The notes below the pieces were generated by a model. It had not been told where the DNA came from. It worked only from the letters and a program-made list of their open reading frames with translations, and did no database searches. The position numbers and the translations under genes are program-made. From Acidimicrobiaceae bacterium (GTDB lineage: Bacteria; Actinomycetota; Acidimicrobiia; Acidimicrobiales; Ilumatobacteraceae), in NCBI GenBank assembly GCA_003455715.1, contig DMQJ01000116.1:1209-8544 (forward strand): DNA of 7,336 nucleotides, given 5' to 3'. This document shows, one piece after another, positions 5,780 to 7,336 of this stretch (positions are counted from its first letter, which is position 1; every line of letters starts with the position of its first letter).

Positions 5780-6244
5780 ATGCGTGGGCTGGTGCAACGG
5801 GTGAAGCAGGCGTCGGTGACGGTGACAGGCGAGGTGGCGGGCGAGCCGTCGTCCGGTGAGGTGGTGGGCGCCGTCGGCCACGGGCTGTGTGTGCTGGTGG
5901 GGGTGACCCACACCGACACCGCCGACCACGCCCGCAAGCTGGCGGAGAAGATCTGGCACCTCAGGGTGATGGACGACGAGGCCGGGGTGATGAACCGCAG
6001 CGTGGCCGACACCACCCGCGAGGTGCTGGTGGTGAGCCAGTTCACCCTGTACGGCGACACGTCGGCCGGCCGCCGCCCGAGTTGGATCAATGCGGCCCGT
6101 CCCGAGCACGCCGAGCCACTGGTGCAGGCGGTGGTGGATCACCTGCGGTCGTTGGGCGCCACTGTGGCGACGGGTCGCTTCCGTACCGAAATGGTGGTGC
6201 AGATCGCCAACGACGGCCCGGTCACGGTGCTGTTGGAGGTGTGA
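5780..6244 (+). CDS. dtd: D-aminoacyl-tRNA deacylase (DTD)
   Basis: A 154-residue enzyme that hydrolyses D-amino acids, and glycine mischarged on tRNA-Ala, from tRNA, acting as a cytoplasmic homodimer in translation quality control. The N-terminus MRGLVQRV is the family hallmark. The active-site motif SQFTLYGDT is at 86-94, followed by GRRPSW (97-102). The Gly-cisPro motif lies in NDGPVT (144-149), whose GP dipeptide gives the chiral selectivity. Length fits the family (about 145-155). ATG 5771 in the same frame would add three residues (MPV), but 5780 gives the conserved N-terminus and a 7-nt spacing from TACCAT. It is the only plus-strand gene here, divergent from the aldose epimerase and convergent with lnt, whose 3' end it overlaps by 23 bp. 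The frame is open far upstream, but that is the antisense of other genes. Confidence 0.96.
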   Translation: MRGLVQRVKQASVTVTGEVAGEPSSGEVVGAVGHGLCVLVGVTHTDTADHARKLAEKIWHLRVMDDEAGVMNRSVADTTREVLVVSQFTLYGDTSAGRRPSWINAARPEHAEPLVQAVVDHLRSLGATVATGRFRTEMVVQIANDGPVTVLLEV

Positions 6245-7336
6245 CTCGCCGCTCCCGCCAAACGATGACGGCCAGCGCGATCGCGAACAGCAGCACCCAC
6301 GGCAGGTTGCCGATGTGGCTGTACCAGGTGCGGCCGTCGCGCAGCACCACCTCGCGCACCACCACCTCGCGTTCGCTGATGGAGGTGCGCTGGTACACCT
6401 CGCCGTCGGGTGAGATGAAGGCGGTGAACCCTGTTGGGGCGGCTTGCACCACCCACCGGCCCTGCTCTACAGCCCGCAGACGCGACGACGCGACCTGCTG
6501 GGTTTGCAACACGGTCCAGGTGTAACTGCTGCCGTTCGTGGGGTTGACGATGAGTTGCCCGCCCGACGACACGCCGTCGTTGGCGCGGCCCCCGAAGAAC
6601 ACCTCCCACGAGATCACCACCGCCAACTCGGTGCCGTCGGGCAACTCGAGCACGGCGGGGCCGGTGCCGGCCACCGCGTCGCGGGGCACCAGCTCCGTGG
6701 GTGCGCCGAGCGCATCGAGCAGGTCGCGCATGGGCATGTATTCACCGAACGGCACGCGACGCACCTTCTCGTAGCGGCTGAGCACCTCGCCGTCGGGGGT
6801 GACCACCACCTGCGCGTTGAGAAACCCACTGAGATCGACGGTGTCTTCCGTGATGCCCACCACCATCGGCACGCCCAACCGCTCGGCCTCGGCGGCAATG
6901 AGGGCATGCTGCGGGCTGCCGTCGAAGCGGATGACGTTGACGTCGACGACGTTCTCGGGCCACAGCACCATGTCGACCGTGCCTGGCTCGATGGTGCGGG
7001 TGGCGGCCAGGTGACGGTCGAGCACCTCCGACGCGGGTGTGTCGATGGCGTGGGTGCCCTGCGGTCCGCCGCCCTGCACTGCGGCGATGCGCAGCGGCGG
7101 GGCATCGGTGTCACTCACTCCCGCCGATGCGAGCGGCGACACGAGCCACACGACCAGCGCTGCCCCGAGGCCGATGACGCCGATCCAGTCGCCTTTGGCG
7201 GTGACGCCTCGCTTCCGGGCAAGGGCTGGCACCACCGGCGATGGACCGGCCAACGCGAACCCCACCTGGAAGACGAACCAGGTGAGCAACAACGCGCCAC
7301 CCACCTGCACCACCCCCACGAACGGCCCGGCGGCTG
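6222..7336 (-). CDS. lnt: Apolipoprotein N-acyltransferase homologue (C-terminal part), catalytic Cys replaced by Ser
   Basis: The gene runs off the right edge; about 371 codons are visible, including a few before the GTG at 7319, which is internal. Numbering from that GTG as residue 1: a transmembrane segment lies at about 6-25 and another at 46-66. The nitrilase-like domain begins at LRIAAVQGGG (76-85). The final helix is at 339-353 with a basic tail. Lnt acylates the N-terminal cysteine of lipoproteins at the outer face of the membrane using a Glu-Lys-Cys triad. Here WPENVV supplies E122 and YEKVRRVPFGEYMP supplies K185 and E193, but the CYE motif reads SWE (S237, E239; codon TCG at 6609-6611). 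No cysteine occurs anywhere in the visible protein. NPTNGSSY (259-266) and RLRAVEQGRWVVQAAPTGF (280-298) match the family's later conserved region, so the alignment is sound. No fused Ppm1-type domain follows. Activity is uncertain. Confidence 0.88.
   Translation of the reverse strand, partial: AAGPFVGVVQVGGALLLTWFVFQVGFALAGPSPVVPALARKRGVTAKGDWIGVIGLGAALVVWLVSPLASAGVSDTDAPPLRIAAVQGGGPQGTHAIDTPASEVLDRHLAATRTIEPGTVDMVLWPENVVDVNVIRFDGSPQHALIAAEAERLGVPMVVGITEDTVDLSGFLNAQVVVTPDGEVLSRYEKVRRVPFGEYMPMRDLLDALGAPTELVPRDAVAGTGPAVLELPDGTELAVVISWEVFFGGRANDGVSSGGQLIVNPTNGSSYTWTVLQTQQVASSRLRAVEQGRWVVQAAPTGFTAFISPDGEVYQRTSISEREVVVREVVLRDGRTWYSHIGNLPWVLLFAIALAVIVWRERRVTPPTAP

Noticed and set aside
5756..6142. 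N-terminal extension of the aldose epimerase frame into dtd
   Set aside because: The extension is a His-rich antisense translation of dtd; the epimerase fold begins at MIELE.
1..7336. CRISPR array, tRNA or rRNA genes, insertion sequence or prophage
   Set aside because: No regularly spaced repeats, cloverleaf-like structures, transposase motifs or phage genes were seen; every stretch longer than about 100 bp is accounted for by a coding gene.

Overview
The window is high-GC DNA, densely coded, with strong third-position G/C bias. It looks like a chromosome segment from an actinobacterium (Actinomycetota). The style of the fused ECF sigma factor and of the Lnt homologue suggests the Acidimicrobiia, but that placement is inferred from memory of protein families and not from a marker gene. 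I see no rRNA, tRNA, CRISPR array, insertion sequence, phage gene or origin.

Layout from right to left, the direction in which most genes are read. (1) The C-terminal part of an apolipoprotein N-acyltransferase (Lnt) homologue enters from the right edge on the minus strand and ends at 6222. Its position for the catalytic cysteine holds serine. (2) dtd, a D-aminoacyl-tRNA deacylase, is the only plus-strand gene. Its 3' end overlaps the lnt 3' end by 23 bp, and its start is only 24 bp from the start of the divergent next gene. (3) An aldose 1-epimerase family protein, minus strand. (4) A 557-residue ECF sigma factor fused in one chain to a zinc-binding anti-sigma (ZAS) motif, a membrane helix, a Ser/Thr-rich stalk and about 200 residues of predicted extracytoplasmic beta-sandwich domains. 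(5) A compact three-gene operon: GT4 glycosyltransferase, class I SAM methyltransferase (18 bp downstream), and an alpha/alpha-toroid (prenyltransferase/squalene-cyclase-like) protein whose ATG overlaps the methyltransferase stop by 4 bp.

How the genes may work together. The last three genes are almost certainly cotranscribed and probably build or modify a glycoconjugate or glycolipid of the envelope; the substrate cannot be read from the sequence. The membrane-tethered sigma factor lies immediately upstream on the same strand, and its outward-facing domains suggest a one-protein envelope sensor. The roughly 100 bp between it and the glycosyltransferase hold a 28-bp interrupted palindrome and three TGTCA/TGACA half-sites, a plausible control region. 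The aldose epimerase, dtd and lnt are housekeeping or metabolic neighbours.

The most interesting items are the single-chain sigma/anti-sigma/sensor fusion, the cysteine-less Lnt homologue, and the toroid protein of unknown activity in the GT4-methyltransferase operon.
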